A stretch of DNA of 64,000 nt from Novosphingobium sp. (GTDB lineage: Bacteria; Pseudomonadota; Alphaproteobacteria; Sphingomonadales; Sphingomonadaceae). Below are positions 1 to 8,003 of the stretch, piece after piece; within the stretch, counting starts at the first letter, position 1; the number at the start of each line of letters is the position of its first letter. The translations under genes and the position numbers were made by a program. The DNA lies in contig JAGHZR010000007.1 in assembly GCA_017745295.1 (NCBI GenBank), positions 62,001 through 126,000 on the forward strand, read 5' to 3'. The notes below the pieces were generated by a model that searched no databases, was not told the DNA's origin, and worked only from the letters and a program-made list of their open reading frames with translations.

Positions 1-105
1 GCACAAGTCGTCGGCATCGGCCGCATCGCGAGCGAGGCCGCGCGCGAACCGCCGCAGGCGCGGCAGCAGGGCGGTCAGCTCTTGGAAGAAGTGGTCTGTG
101 CTCAT
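1..105 (-). CDS. ECF-type RNA polymerase sigma factor, N-terminal fragment
   Basis: Reading the minus strand from ATG at 105 gives 35 residues before the window edge, starting MSTDHFFQELTALLPRLRRF and continuing with an ARGLARDAADADDL segment. That is the usual start of sigma region 2 in group IV (ECF) sigma factors, where an acidic A-x-A-D-D-L stretch precedes the core-binding helix. Sigma factors of this class direct RNA polymerase to a small regulon. The gene is divergent from the subtilase at 189 and shares an 84-bp intergenic region containing a symmetric promoter-like dyad, so autoregulation is likely (inference). Only the N-terminus is visible, so regions 3-4 and any anti-sigma gene cannot be judged. 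Confidence 0.75.
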   Translation of the reverse strand, partial: MSTDHFFQELTALLPRLRRFARGLARDAADADDLC

Positions 106-120
106 CGAATGTCTTGCCTG

Positions 121-156
121 AGGGATGAAACGCATGAGCCTTGGCGTTTCATCCCT
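121..156. promoter_or_regulatory. Symmetric ECF-like promoter pair between sigma and protease genes
   Basis: A 13-bp perfect inverted repeat (AGGGATGAAACGC at 121-133, its complement at 144-156) brackets 10 bases. Because of the symmetry, both strands carry GATGAAA-N14-CGTT, a plausible -35/-10 pair for an ECF sigma factor. On the plus strand the elements are at 124-130 and 145-148. The same heptamer, spacer and tetramer recur at 1470-1494. Assignment to the adjacent sigma factor is inference. Confidence 0.55.
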
Positions 157-188
157 GAGTGCTACGATTTTTCATGATGGACAAGCTG

Positions 189-1436
189 ATGAGAACAGTC
201 GCGATCCTGGCTCTGGCGATGGCGGCGCTGGTTGCGGCGCCCTTGCGGGCGCAACTGCTGCCGGTCGATCCGCTGGGCACGGTCGGCCGTGCGGGCAGGA
301 CGCTCGGCGAAACGGCGCGGGATACGGCGTCGCAAGTCGCCGCGCCGCTGGGTGAGGTAGTGCAGGATGCCCGCTCGATGGCGCGCGAGCGGCTTCGGCG
401 GATCGGCGGTTTCGTCTCCGGCCATGGCGACCGGGTCGAATGGGACGATGACCATCAGCCCGCCGTGCGCGGGGAAGTGCTTCTGCTGGACCCCGATCCT
501 GCTGCGCTGGAGACCGCGCGGGGTAAGGGCTATGCGGTTCTGGAGCAGGCCGAGATCGAGGCGCTGGGCATCGCTTATGCGCGGCTCGGCACGCCGGAGG
601 GGGTGCCGCTCGCGAAAGCGGTGCAGGACTTGCGAAAGGCGCTGCCCGGCCGCGAGATTTCCGCCGACCAGCTGCATTTTCCGTCCGGTGCGGCGTCGCA
701 GCCAAGCGGAGCGGGTAAGGCGGAGGCTTTGCCAACACCTCTTCCTCGGGGCGGCACCGTCGGCGTCATCGATGGAGGAATCGCGGGTTCCTCCCGGCTG
801 GCGGCGCAGCGGGGCTTCGCTTCGGGTGCACCGAAGGCCAGCGATCATGCCGGTGCCATCGCCTCGCTGCTGGCAGGGGCGGGGACGGCGAAGATCCATG
901 GCGCGGATGTCTACGGCTCCGATCCGGCAGGGGGGAGCGCGCTGGCGATCGCGAGAGCGCTCGGCTGGATGCAGGGGCAGGGGGTGCCGGTGGTCTCGAT
1001 CAGTCTGGTCGGACCGTCCAATCCCCTGCTGGCGCGCGCGGTGGCGGGGGCGCAGGGCAAGGGCATGGTGATCGTCGCGGCGGTCGGCAACGACGGGGCG
1101 GCGGCGCCGCCCGCCTTTCCGGCCTCGTATCCCGGCGTGGTGGCGGTTACCGGGGTCGACCGCGCGGGACGCGTGCTGATCGAGGCGGGGCAGGCCGTGC
1201 ATCTCGACTATGCCGCGCCGGGCGCGGATATCTCGGCGCTCGTACCCGGACGCGGACGGGTTTCGCTGCGGGGGACGTCCTATGCGGCACCGCTCGCCGC
1301 CGCGCGGATCGCGGCGTGGCAGGCCCGGCTGGGAAACGGTGCGAAAGCGCTGAAAGCCGTGGATTCCGAAGCGGTCAAGGGCACCCGCCGGACCGGGCGC
1401 GGGGTGCTTTGCAGCATCTGCCGCAGCGGGCTGTGA
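189..1436 (+). CDS. Secreted S8 family (subtilisin-like) serine protease
   Basis: A 415-residue subtilase with a signal peptide (MRTVAILALAMAALVAAPLR then AQ). The catalytic triad is visible: Asp195 in VGVIDGGIA, His220 in KASDHAGAIASLL, Ser364 in RGTSYAAPL, with the oxyanion Asn301 in AAVGNDG. Residues 20-190 are a non-catalytic N-terminal region with no recognised domain. It should act in the periplasm or outside the cell. ATG 189 was chosen because a weak GGA ribosome site precedes it and it gives a clean signal peptide; in-frame GTG 159, ATG 174 and ATG 177 are alternatives. It is divergent from an ECF sigma gene, and the shared promoter dyad suggests co-control. Substrate unknown; a role in sigma or anti-sigma signalling is possible but unproven. 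Confidence 0.85.
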   Translation: MRTVAILALAMAALVAAPLRAQLLPVDPLGTVGRAGRTLGETARDTASQVAAPLGEVVQDARSMARERLRRIGGFVSGHGDRVEWDDDHQPAVRGEVLLLDPDPAALETARGKGYAVLEQAEIEALGIAYARLGTPEGVPLAKAVQDLRKALPGREISADQLHFPSGAASQPSGAGKAEALPTPLPRGGTVGVIDGGIAGSSRLAAQRGFASGAPKASDHAGAIASLLAGAGTAKIHGADVYGSDPAGGSALAIARALGWMQGQGVPVVSISLVGPSNPLLARAVAGAQGKGMVIVAAVGNDGAAAPPAFPASYPGVVAVTGVDRAGRVLIEAGQAVHLDYAAPGADISALVPGRGRVSLRGTSYAAPLAAARIAAWQARLGNGAKALKAVDSEAVKGTRRTGRGVLCSICRSGL

Positions 1437-1469
1437 ACGGGGCAACCGAAAAAATTCACGCCTCTCACG

Positions 1470-1494
1470 GATGAAAGCCTGAGGGGCATCCGTT
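1470..1494 (+). promoter_or_regulatory. Candidate ECF sigma promoter for the Gly-rich protein gene
   Basis: GATGAAA (1470-1476), a 14-base spacer and CGTT (1491-1494) reproduce the motif of the sigma/protease promoter at 121-156. It lies about 50 bases before the start codon at 1547, which has a strong AAGGAAGGAG ribosome site. Confidence 0.45.
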
Positions 1495-1546
1495 CCTTCC
1501 AACAGACACACCGGATGGGTGTGGAGAAAAAGGAAGGAGCAGAATC

Positions 1547-2314
1547 ATGAACAAGCTCACTCTCGGGACCGCAATCGCCACGCTCGCCCTCGTCGCCGTC
1601 TCTCCTGCGGCCCATGCCCAGCTTCTTGGTGGGGGCGGCCTTGGCGGTTCGCTGGGCGGCTCGCTCGGAGGCTCTTTGGGCGGGACGCTCGGCGGCGTCG
1701 GCAGCTCGATCGACGGCATGGGGAGCGGCGCGGGCGATATCAGCGCCTCGCGGGCTAGCCGGAGCGTTTCCTCGCGGGCCGGTGGCAGCGGGCGGGCCAG
1801 CAAGTCGGTGAAGGCGCCGCAAGCTCCGGATGCCTCGGGTGTTACGGCAGCGGCCAGTGGCGCGGGTTCGCGGGCTGGTGGGCTGGTCGATTCGACCCGT
1901 TCCACGCTGTCGGGCGCGGCGGGCAGTGCTTCGGCAGCAGGTTCGGGAACCGGTGCGCTGTCCGGATCGGGCAATGGTGGCTCGGCGACCGGCTCGGGCA
2001 ACCTGACCGGCGCGGCCGATCTTGCCGGTGCGACAGGCACGGTTTCCGGGCTGACGAGCACGGCCAGCGACGGCGCCCAAGCCGCCCGCAGCGCCGCTGG
2101 CGACAAGGCGCAGGGGCTGGGCGACAAGGCGCGCGAGACGGCGACGGGTCTTTCCACCGGCTCGGTGGATGCCTCGGGCAACGGGTCGGGCAGTGCGAGC
2201 ACGGGCAGGCACAGTGCCGGTGCGACGGGTTCGGGCAGTGGTTCGGCCTCGCGGAACGGGGCAAGCGGTTCCGCGAATCTCGGCGTGAACCTTGGCGGCA
2301 GCGCCAGTGAGTAA
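1547..2314 (+). CDS. Secreted Gly/Ser/Ala-rich protein of unknown function
   Basis: 255 residues with a clear signal peptide (MNKLTLGTAIATLALVAVSP, cleavage near AHAQ). Mature residues 25-55 are a run of GGSLGGSLGG-type repeats, and the rest is low-complexity Gly, Ser, Ala and Thr with few hydrophobic residues. There is no catalytic motif or membrane segment after the signal. A strong ribosome site (AAGGAAGGAG) precedes the ATG, suggesting high expression. It lies downstream of the subtilase and has its own ECF-like promoter motif. Such composition fits an extended cell-surface or matrix protein, but that is inference; no family is recognised. A stable terminator follows. Confidence 0.7.
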   Translation: MNKLTLGTAIATLALVAVSPAAHAQLLGGGGLGGSLGGSLGGSLGGTLGGVGSSIDGMGSGAGDISASRASRSVSSRAGGSGRASKSVKAPQAPDASGVTAAASGAGSRAGGLVDSTRSTLSGAAGSASAAGSGTGALSGSGNGGSATGSGNLTGAADLAGATGTVSGLTSTASDGAQAARSAAGDKAQGLGDKARETATGLSTGSVDASGNGSGSASTGRHSAGATGSGSGSASRNGASGSANLGVNLGGSASE

Positions 2315-2344
2315 GTCTGGCGAGTAAGTCTGCCGGTCCGAAGC

Positions 2345-2380
2345 GATGCCCCGGCGAAGGAAGGCCTTCGCCGGGGCATC
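2345..2380. terminator. Bidirectional hairpin terminator
   Basis: A perfect 16-bp stem (2345-2360 with 2365-2380) with a 4-base AAGG loop lies between the convergent ends of the genes at 2314 and 2384. The T-tracts are short on both sides. Confidence 0.8.
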
Positions 2381-2383
2381 GTC

Positions 2384-3541
2384 TTATCCGGGGCGGGGCT
2401 TGGTCCGCACGCCGCTCATGAAGAAAAGCAGCCAGGCGCTGCGCTTCACGATCAGCCATCCCAGGAACGACAGCGTGAAGGCGACAGCAATCATCACGAG
2501 GTAGCGCACGAAGTAGGGCGCGGGGATCGCTTCCACGAGGCCGAAGGTCGCCACGATGATCGGCAGGTGGAGCAGGTAGATGACGAAGGACGCCTCCACC
2601 AGTTCGCGGACCCGTCGCGATTCCGTTTTGAACAGGGTGCCTGCGGCGGAAACGATGCTCTGCGTCAGGCCGATGGCGGCCACGGCCTTGAGGATGGGGC
2701 GGGTATATTTCGGCAGTTCCCCCGCGCCCACCGCCACCAGCGCGAGACCGATCGCGACAAGCGCCACCAGCCAGGAGAACCGGTTGAAGCGGCAGTTCAT
2801 CGCCGGGACCCGGTTCAGCAGCGCGCCGATCGCGAAATAGGGCGCATATTCGAGTGCGAAGCTTAGCGAGACCGGGTTCTTGAGCAGCTCCGGTATCAGC
2901 GGGCTCACCTTCAGCAGGGCGACTTCATAGCCGCCGATGCCAAGGCCGATGGCCAGCATGGCGGGAAGGAATAGCCGGGCGGCGGTGCGATCGGGCAGGT
3001 TCAGGCGGAATGTCCGCACTTTCGGCGAGAGGCAGACCAGCGCCGCGACGGCGCTGAAGTAGATGAGCACGATCACGAACCACAAGTGGCCGGTCGTCTC
3101 CCGCCCCAAGGTCAGGCTTTCGCCGAGCCACAGGCCGAAGCCCGCACGCGCAGTGGACGCGTTGTGCAGGTCGGCGGCGAGGTTCATCAGCGGCACGATC
3201 ACCAGCAGGCCCACCACCAGCGGCGGGACGAGCCGGGTGAGGCGACTTTCCAGATAGGCGCCGACGCTGCGCTTCAGGAGCAGCATCGCCGTGAAGTAAC
3301 CGGCGATCAGGAAGAACCCCTGCATGCGGAACAAGTGCAGGAATTCCATGACATGAGTAAGCGCCAGCGAGCGATCCGCGGACATTACCATCCAGGTCTG
3401 GCCGTCGTCCCGGAACGGATGGGTGGCATGAAAGGGAATGCCCAGCAGCATCAGCACCGCGCGCACGGCGTCGAGATGGTGCTCCCGGCTGGGATGCACG
3501 AGCGCGCCGTCGGGCGGCTTGGCGAGGCCGGTATACTCCAT
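2384..3541 (-). CDS. Acyltransferase-3 family membrane protein, OpgC/MdoC-like
   Basis: 385 residues with about ten hydrophobic segments. The N-terminal EHHLDAVRAVLMLLGIPFHA is typical of the acyltransferase-3 fold, in which an early His-rich loop carries the acyl-transfer function. The arrangement resembles OpgC (MdoC), which succinylates osmoregulated periplasmic glucans at the inner membrane, but other members modify different glycans. Length matches the family (about 350-400). The gene stands alone, convergent with the Gly-rich protein gene and divergent from the peroxiredoxin. Family assignment is firm; the substrate is inference. Confidence 0.75.
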   Translation of the reverse strand: MEYTGLAKPPDGALVHPSREHHLDAVRAVLMLLGIPFHATHPFRDDGQTWMVMSADRSLALTHVMEFLHLFRMQGFFLIAGYFTAMLLLKRSVGAYLESRLTRLVPPLVVGLLVIVPLMNLAADLHNASTARAGFGLWLGESLTLGRETTGHLWFVIVLIYFSAVAALVCLSPKVRTFRLNLPDRTAARLFLPAMLAIGLGIGGYEVALLKVSPLIPELLKNPVSLSFALEYAPYFAIGALLNRVPAMNCRFNRFSWLVALVAIGLALVAVGAGELPKYTRPILKAVAAIGLTQSIVSAAGTLFKTESRRVRELVEASFVIYLLHLPIIVATFGLVEAIPAPYFVRYLVMIAVAFTLSFLGWLIVKRSAWLLFFMSGVRTKPRPG

Positions 3542-3674
3542 ACCCGCTGTTTGCGACGAAGGCCGGAGCAGGGCAATTACCCTGATGGCTGGCGCATTCG
3601 GGTATCCGCATTACCGACAGCCGATGGCGACGGCGAGAGTTTACGATTCGGAATAATCTTGTAACTGTCGCGCG

Positions 3675-4346
3675 ATGACGACCGACCAGGGTGAAAACGG
3701 AAGCGCGGCGGCCTTGCAGCCCTTGCGGATTGGCGATGTGGTGCCGCGCTTCGTGGCCCGCAGCACGCAGGGGCCGTTCGACCTCGACGATTATCGCGGG
3801 CAGTGGCTGATCCTGTTCTCCCATCCGGCGGACTTCACCCCGGTCTGCACCAGCGAGGTCGTGGCGCTCGCGCGCGCCGCCGATGATTTTGCGGCGCTGG
3901 GATGCCGGCTCGTGGGCCTCTCGGTGGACAGTCTCTATTCCCATCTCGCGTGGATTCGGCTGATTCGCGACAGTATCGGCGTCACCGTGCCGTTTCCCAT
4001 CGTTGAAGATCCGACGATGGAGATCGCGCGGGCCTATGGCATGGTCGGCAGCGACGCGCATGACAGCGCGACCGTGCGGATGACCTATTTCATCGATCCC
4101 GACGGGGTGATCCAGGCGACGAACAGCTATCCCCTGACCGTGGGCCGCTCGATCCCGGAACTGCTGCGCATCCTGACCGCCCTGCGCGCGGTACGGGACG
4201 GTTCGGGACTGGCTCCGGCGGACTGGCAACCCGGCGCGCCGCTGCTGCGCCAGCCGGACGAGACCGCCGAGGCGGCGCTGGCCTGCGATGATCCGCTGGG
4301 ATGGTTCCATGCGCCGCTCGATGCGGCGGACGGGGAGCAGGGCTGA
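3675..4346 (+). CDS. Peroxiredoxin, AhpC/TSA superfamily, Prx6-like
   Basis: 223 residues. The peroxidatic cysteine sits in HPADFTPVCTSE (Cys near residue 57), the signature of the Prx6/1-Cys group, with the companion Thr and downstream Arg of the active site. The long C-terminal extension after the thioredoxin fold, including a GWF segment, is also usual for this group. It reduces peroxides in the cytoplasm. The ArsR-type regulator gene begins one base after its stop codon, so the two are co-transcribed. They end convergently with cydC, in a neighbourhood devoted to redox stress and microaerobic respiration. Confidence 0.88.
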   Translation: MTTDQGENGSAAALQPLRIGDVVPRFVARSTQGPFDLDDYRGQWLILFSHPADFTPVCTSEVVALARAADDFAALGCRLVGLSVDSLYSHLAWIRLIRDSIGVTVPFPIVEDPTMEIARAYGMVGSDAHDSATVRMTYFIDPDGVIQATNSYPLTVGRSIPELLRILTALRAVRDGSGLAPADWQPGAPLLRQPDETAEAALACDDPLGWFHAPLDAADGEQG

Positions 4347-4347
4347 C

Positions 4348-4725
4348 ATGCCGCAATCCCACCTCGCCGCCGAGTTCGAAGCGACGGCGGAACTACTGAG
4401 GGCGCTGGGTCATCCGGTGCGCCTGCAGATCCTCCACGCGGTCCGCGAGCGGCCGCTGGCCGTCGGGGAGATCGAGGATGCCACGGGCATCGGCCAGCCG
4501 GGGCTGTCGCAGCAGCTTTCGATCCTGCGTAAGGCGGAACTCGTGCTTTCCCAGCGCAATGGCAAGCAGGTATTCTATCAGGTCGACGGCGCGCGGATGG
4601 CGGAGATCGCGCAGGCGCTGACTGTGCTCGGCGGCGAGGCAGGCGAGGAGGGCAGGACCTCCGCGCCGTCCCCGGCCGTTACACCACAGGGCGGCGCGGC
4701 GCGCTTCGCCCGCGTGTTTCGCTGA
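4348..4725 (+). CDS. ArsR/SmtB family winged-helix regulator
   Basis: 125 residues from ATG 4348, one base after the peroxiredoxin stop. The fold is a single winged helix: LRALGHPVRLQILHAVRERP, then recognition helix GQPGLSQQLSILRKAELV, then the wing with GKQVFYQVD. There are no cysteines, so it is unlikely to be a metal or persulfide sensor of the usual Cys-based kind. It probably represses the peroxiredoxin operon (inference from position). The C-terminal 25 residues are Ser/Pro/Ala-rich and probably disordered. Confidence 0.85.
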   Translation: MPQSHLAAEFEATAELLRALGHPVRLQILHAVRERPLAVGEIEDATGIGQPGLSQQLSILRKAELVLSQRNGKQVFYQVDGARMAEIAQALTVLGGEAGEEGRTSAPSPAVTPQGGAARFARVFR

Positions 4726-4729
4726 CGTC

Positions 4730-6316
4730 TCAGAGCAGTTCGGAGACGTCCATCGTTTCCGCGCAGAGCGCGAGGGGCGCCTTGCGGTGCGAGACCAGCA
4801 CGAGGCCGCTGCCGGTTCGCTCCAACCAGCCGCGCAGGCTCTCTACCAGTTCGGCCTCGGTGGCGGCATCCAGCCCTTCGCTGGGTTCGTCGAGCAGCAG
4901 CCAGGGGCGCCCGGTCAGCAATGCACGGGCCAGCGACAGCCGCTTGCGCTCGCCGCCCGAGAGAATGCCGCCGCCCTCGCTGACCGGGGTATCGAGGCCC
5001 TGCTCGCTGCGGCGAATGCGCCGGTCGAGTTGGGCGACTTCCAGCACGTTCCACATTTCCGCCTCGGTCACGCCGGACCGGGCGAGGCGCAAGTTGTCGG
5101 CCACGGTGCCGATCAGCATCGGCGCGTCCTGCGGCGAGAGCGCGAACTGGCTGTTCAGGCGCCAGCCGGGGATCGCTTCGAGCGGTTCGTTATCGACGCC
5201 GATTTCCGCGACCGGATGCTGCATTCCGGCAAGCGCCAGCAGCACGCGGGTCTTGCCCGAGCCTGACGCGCCGGTGATCGCGAGGCGCGCGCCGGGCCGG
5301 AACTGCCGCGCGCCGAGCGTGAGCGGGGCACCTGCGGCGGTCACGGGTTCCTGAAGTTCGGCGGAGAGGGCATTGAGCGCGGCGATCCGCCGCAGTCCCG
5401 CTTCGAGCGAGGCGCGGCGCAGCAGGCTGCGCGACAGGCCGCCCATCGCTTCTACCGCCGAAACCGTCGCGAGCATGGCCAGCGCCACCATCGGCGCCGA
5501 TTCGCGGGCCAGCAGCAGGACGCCCGCCACCGCCACGCCGCCGTAGACCGAAAGCAGCGCGCCTTGCAGTGCCTCGGCGCGGAACAGCCCGGCGCGGGCC
5601 TTGTCGAGGCGCCCGGCGATCGGTTCGAGTTCGGCGAGCGCGCGGTCGGCGAGGCCATAGGCGGCGATCTCCGCGCGCGAACCGGCGAGTTCGACGTAGC
5701 GGATGCGCAAGTCTCCCAGCGCAATTGCGGCGGCTTCGGCGGGCGCGCGGGTCAGGCGCTCCGAGAGGCGGCGGAACAGCACCGGCAGGCCTGCCATCAT
5801 CGCCGCGAGGAACAGCAGCGCCGGCCAGCCGCCGAACGCGACGAGCGCAAGGCTGACCAGTGCGGAGACGATGGCCGCGTGGCGTGCGGGCTGGCGGATC
5901 ACCAGATCCTCCAGCGCTTCCACATCGTCGATCAGCCGGGTGCTGGCTTCGCCGGGCGAAGTGTCGGGGGCATGGCGGCTGTCCTGCGCGGCCAGCTTGT
6001 CGAACAGGGTGCCGCGTAGGTCAGCCATGCCTTCCAGCGCGACTTTGTGGGAGAGCAGGCGCTCGCCGTAGCGCGACAGGGTGCGCATGATCGCCAGCAG
6101 ACGGATCGCCGCGCTGGGGATCAGGTAGTTGAAGGCCATGGCGGTGGCGACGCCGGCCGAACCGGCAAGCGCGGCGGCGGTCAGGAACCAGCCGGACACC
6201 GCCAGCAGCCCGATCGCGGCCACGGCGGCGAGGCCCGCGCAGAGGCTGGCGAAGAACAGGCGGCGGCGGGCGAGACCGGCGGTTGCGAGCAGGTGGGGCC
6301 GCTTGGCGGAATTCAC
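4730..6316 (-). CDS. cydC: CydC subunit of the CydDC ABC exporter for cytochrome bd assembly
   Basis: 528 residues: an N-terminal ABC membrane domain with six hydrophobic segments (about residues 15-300), then an ATPase domain with Walker A GASGSGKT, signature LSGGERKR, Walker B WLLLDEPSEGLD and an H-loop SHR. CydDC transports glutathione/cysteine or a haem-related factor across the inner membrane and is required to build cytochrome bd. Its start overlaps the end of cydD by four bases (ATGA), so translation is coupled. Length matches the family. The neighbouring cydABX genes encode the client oxidase. Confidence 0.93.
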   Translation of the reverse strand: MNSAKRPHLLATAGLARRRLFFASLCAGLAAVAAIGLLAVSGWFLTAAALAGSAGVATAMAFNYLIPSAAIRLLAIMRTLSRYGERLLSHKVALEGMADLRGTLFDKLAAQDSRHAPDTSPGEASTRLIDDVEALEDLVIRQPARHAAIVSALVSLALVAFGGWPALLFLAAMMAGLPVLFRRLSERLTRAPAEAAAIALGDLRIRYVELAGSRAEIAAYGLADRALAELEPIAGRLDKARAGLFRAEALQGALLSVYGGVAVAGVLLLARESAPMVALAMLATVSAVEAMGGLSRSLLRRASLEAGLRRIAALNALSAELQEPVTAAGAPLTLGARQFRPGARLAITGASGSGKTRVLLALAGMQHPVAEIGVDNEPLEAIPGWRLNSQFALSPQDAPMLIGTVADNLRLARSGVTEAEMWNVLEVAQLDRRIRRSEQGLDTPVSEGGGILSGGERKRLSLARALLTGRPWLLLDEPSEGLDAATEAELVESLRGWLERTGSGLVLVSHRKAPLALCAETMDVSELL

Positions 6317-7875
6317 AGCTTGATCTCCCGGCGGGCGGCGCGGATCAGGGCGTCGTCGTGGGTGGCGACGAGAATGCAGCGCTCGGCGGAGAGTTCGCGG
6401 AGCAGGGCGACGATCATGGCGGCGGAAGCCGCGTCGAGGTCGGCGGTCGGCTCGTCGCAGAGGATCAGCGGGCGCGCGGAAAGGATCGCGCGGGCAAGGC
6501 CGATGCGGCGCCGCTCGCCCCCCGAAAGGCCGGAACCGGCGTGGTCTACCGGCATGGCAAGGCCGCCGCGCCGCGCCAGCACATCACCGAGGCCTACCTT
6601 CTCCGCGACGGCGAGCACTTCGGCCTCGGTGGCCTGCGGCGCGGCGAGCGCAAGGTTGTGGCCGAGCGTTCCGGTCACCAGCAGCGGGCGCTGCGCGGCC
6701 CAGGCGACGGCATCCGGCGCGAGCGGCTGGCCGGAGCGCATGGCGATGTGGCCCAGCGTCGGCACGAGTTGACCGGCGATGGCGGCCAGCGTGCTCGTCT
6801 TGCCGCTGCCGGTGGGGCCGGACAGGGCCACGAGGTCTGCCGGTTCGAGTTCGAAATGGAGCGGGCCGACCGCAAGGCCGGGGAAGGCGAGGGCCAGATG
6901 CTCGACATGGAGGCCGTCGAAGGGGGCGGCCTTCCGGGCCTTGAGCAGTGTCGGCGTTTCTTCGAAGGGGGCGAGGGCCTGCTGCGCGGCTTCACCAAGC
7001 TGCTTCTCGTGATAGGCGGCGGCGAGGCGGCGCATCGGCAGGTAGAATTCCGGGGCCATGGCCAGCACGAAGAAGGCCGGGACCAGCGTCAGCTTCTCGG
7101 GCGCCGGAAACGGCAGCAGGCCGAGCAGCGAGAAGCCGCAGTAGACCGCCACCAGCGCGATCGAGAGGGCGGAGAAGAACTCCAGCACCGCATTGGACAG
7201 GAAGGCCGTGCGCAGGACCGAGACCGTGCGGCGGGCGACTTCCCCGGTGGCGGTGCGGACCTGGCGGCCGATGCGCGCTTCGGCGCCGAAGTGGCGGATC
7301 AGCGGCAGATGGGTCACGCGGTCCACGAAGAGGCCGGACAGGGCGCCCAGCGCGGCGAGCTGGCGCTCGGCGGCGCGGCGGGAGGCGGTTCCGGCCAAGA
7401 TCATCCCGAGCGTGAAGGGCACCAGCGTCCCCAGCATGATCGCCGCCGCCACCCAACTCGCCGGAGCGACGATCGCGGCCACCACCAGCGGTCCGACCAC
7501 GGCGTTGATTCGGATGGGAGAAAACCGGACGTCGCGATTCTCGATCGCCGTGTTATGGTCCAGCGCCAGATTTGCGCTTTCGCCTGAGGAGATCAGTCTC
7601 GCCAGCCGTCCGCCCAGAAGCCTCTGCCACAGCCCGGCCCGCCGCGCGCGGCTTGCCGCCTGCGCCGCCGTCACGGCGATCCGGTCGACCGTGCAGGTTG
7701 CGAAAGCGCGCAGCACCACGCCGCCGAGAATCCACGCTGCAGGAAGCGCAGGCGATCCGCCCTCCGCGACCGCACCGACGCCCGTCGCCACCCCCCATGC
7801 AAAGAGTGCCGCACCGGCAATATCGACAAGCCAGGCACCCGGTATCAGGACGCGGGCAAATTTGACATAGATCAA
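6313..7875 (-). CDS. cydD: CydD subunit of the CydDC ABC exporter for cytochrome bd assembly
   Basis: About 520 residues with the same layout as CydC: six membrane segments then an ATPase with Walker A GPTGSGKT, signature LSGGERRR, Walker B LILCDEPTADLD and an H-loop THDD. The mid-protein stretch LEFFSALSIALVAVYCGFS matches known CydD. The start is uncertain: the frame stays open to a TTG at 7959, but codons upstream of 7875 are AT-rich and unlike the gene, so TTG 7875 was chosen. An FNR-like box overlaps this start. The gene is divergent from cydA and overlaps cydC. Confidence 0.9.
   Translation of the reverse strand: MIYVKFARVLIPGAWLVDIAGAALFAWGVATGVGAVAEGGSPALPAAWILGGVVLRAFATCTVDRIAVTAAQAASRARRAGLWQRLLGGRLARLISSGESANLALDHNTAIENRDVRFSPIRINAVVGPLVVAAIVAPASWVAAAIMLGTLVPFTLGMILAGTASRRAAERQLAALGALSGLFVDRVTHLPLIRHFGAEARIGRQVRTATGEVARRTVSVLRTAFLSNAVLEFFSALSIALVAVYCGFSLLGLLPFPAPEKLTLVPAFFVLAMAPEFYLPMRRLAAAYHEKQLGEAAQQALAPFEETPTLLKARKAAPFDGLHVEHLALAFPGLAVGPLHFELEPADLVALSGPTGSGKTSTLAAIAGQLVPTLGHIAMRSGQPLAPDAVAWAAQRPLLVTGTLGHNLALAAPQATEAEVLAVAEKVGLGDVLARRGGLAMPVDHAGSGLSGGERRRIGLARAILSARPLILCDEPTADLDAASAAMIVALLRELSAERCILVATHDDALIRAARREIKL
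7862..7875. promoter_or_regulatory. FNR/FixK-type box in the cydD-cydA intergenic region
   Basis: TTGAC-ATAG-ATCAA on the plus strand matches the FNR/FnrL/FixK consensus TTGAT-N4-ATCAA at nine of ten fixed positions. It lies 128 bases before the cydA start, in the AT-rich region between the divergent cyd operons. Oxygen-dependent control of cytochrome bd through such boxes is established in many proteobacteria; function here is inference. Confidence 0.5.
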
Positions 7876-8003
7876 ATTAAGTAAACCATGTAAGTAAAGT
7901 TTGACAGCTTTCAGATCGAAGCCTAACGCGACCCTACGAAACCAACCAGCTTGGGGCAATCGCTTTCTTACTGCCTCAGGCCGCTAAAACAGCGGGATTC
8001 GAC

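Noticed and set aside
162..1511. Long antisense frame across the subtilase gene, and similar long antisense frames over cydC, cydA, gabD and the receptor
   Set aside because: High-GC genes leave long open antisense frames. These are Arg/His/Gly-rich, lack motifs, and oppose clear protein families.
7876..7959. N-terminal extension of CydD from TTG 7959
   Set aside because: The extension uses AT-rich codons unlike the gene and would leave only 44 bases for two divergent promoters.
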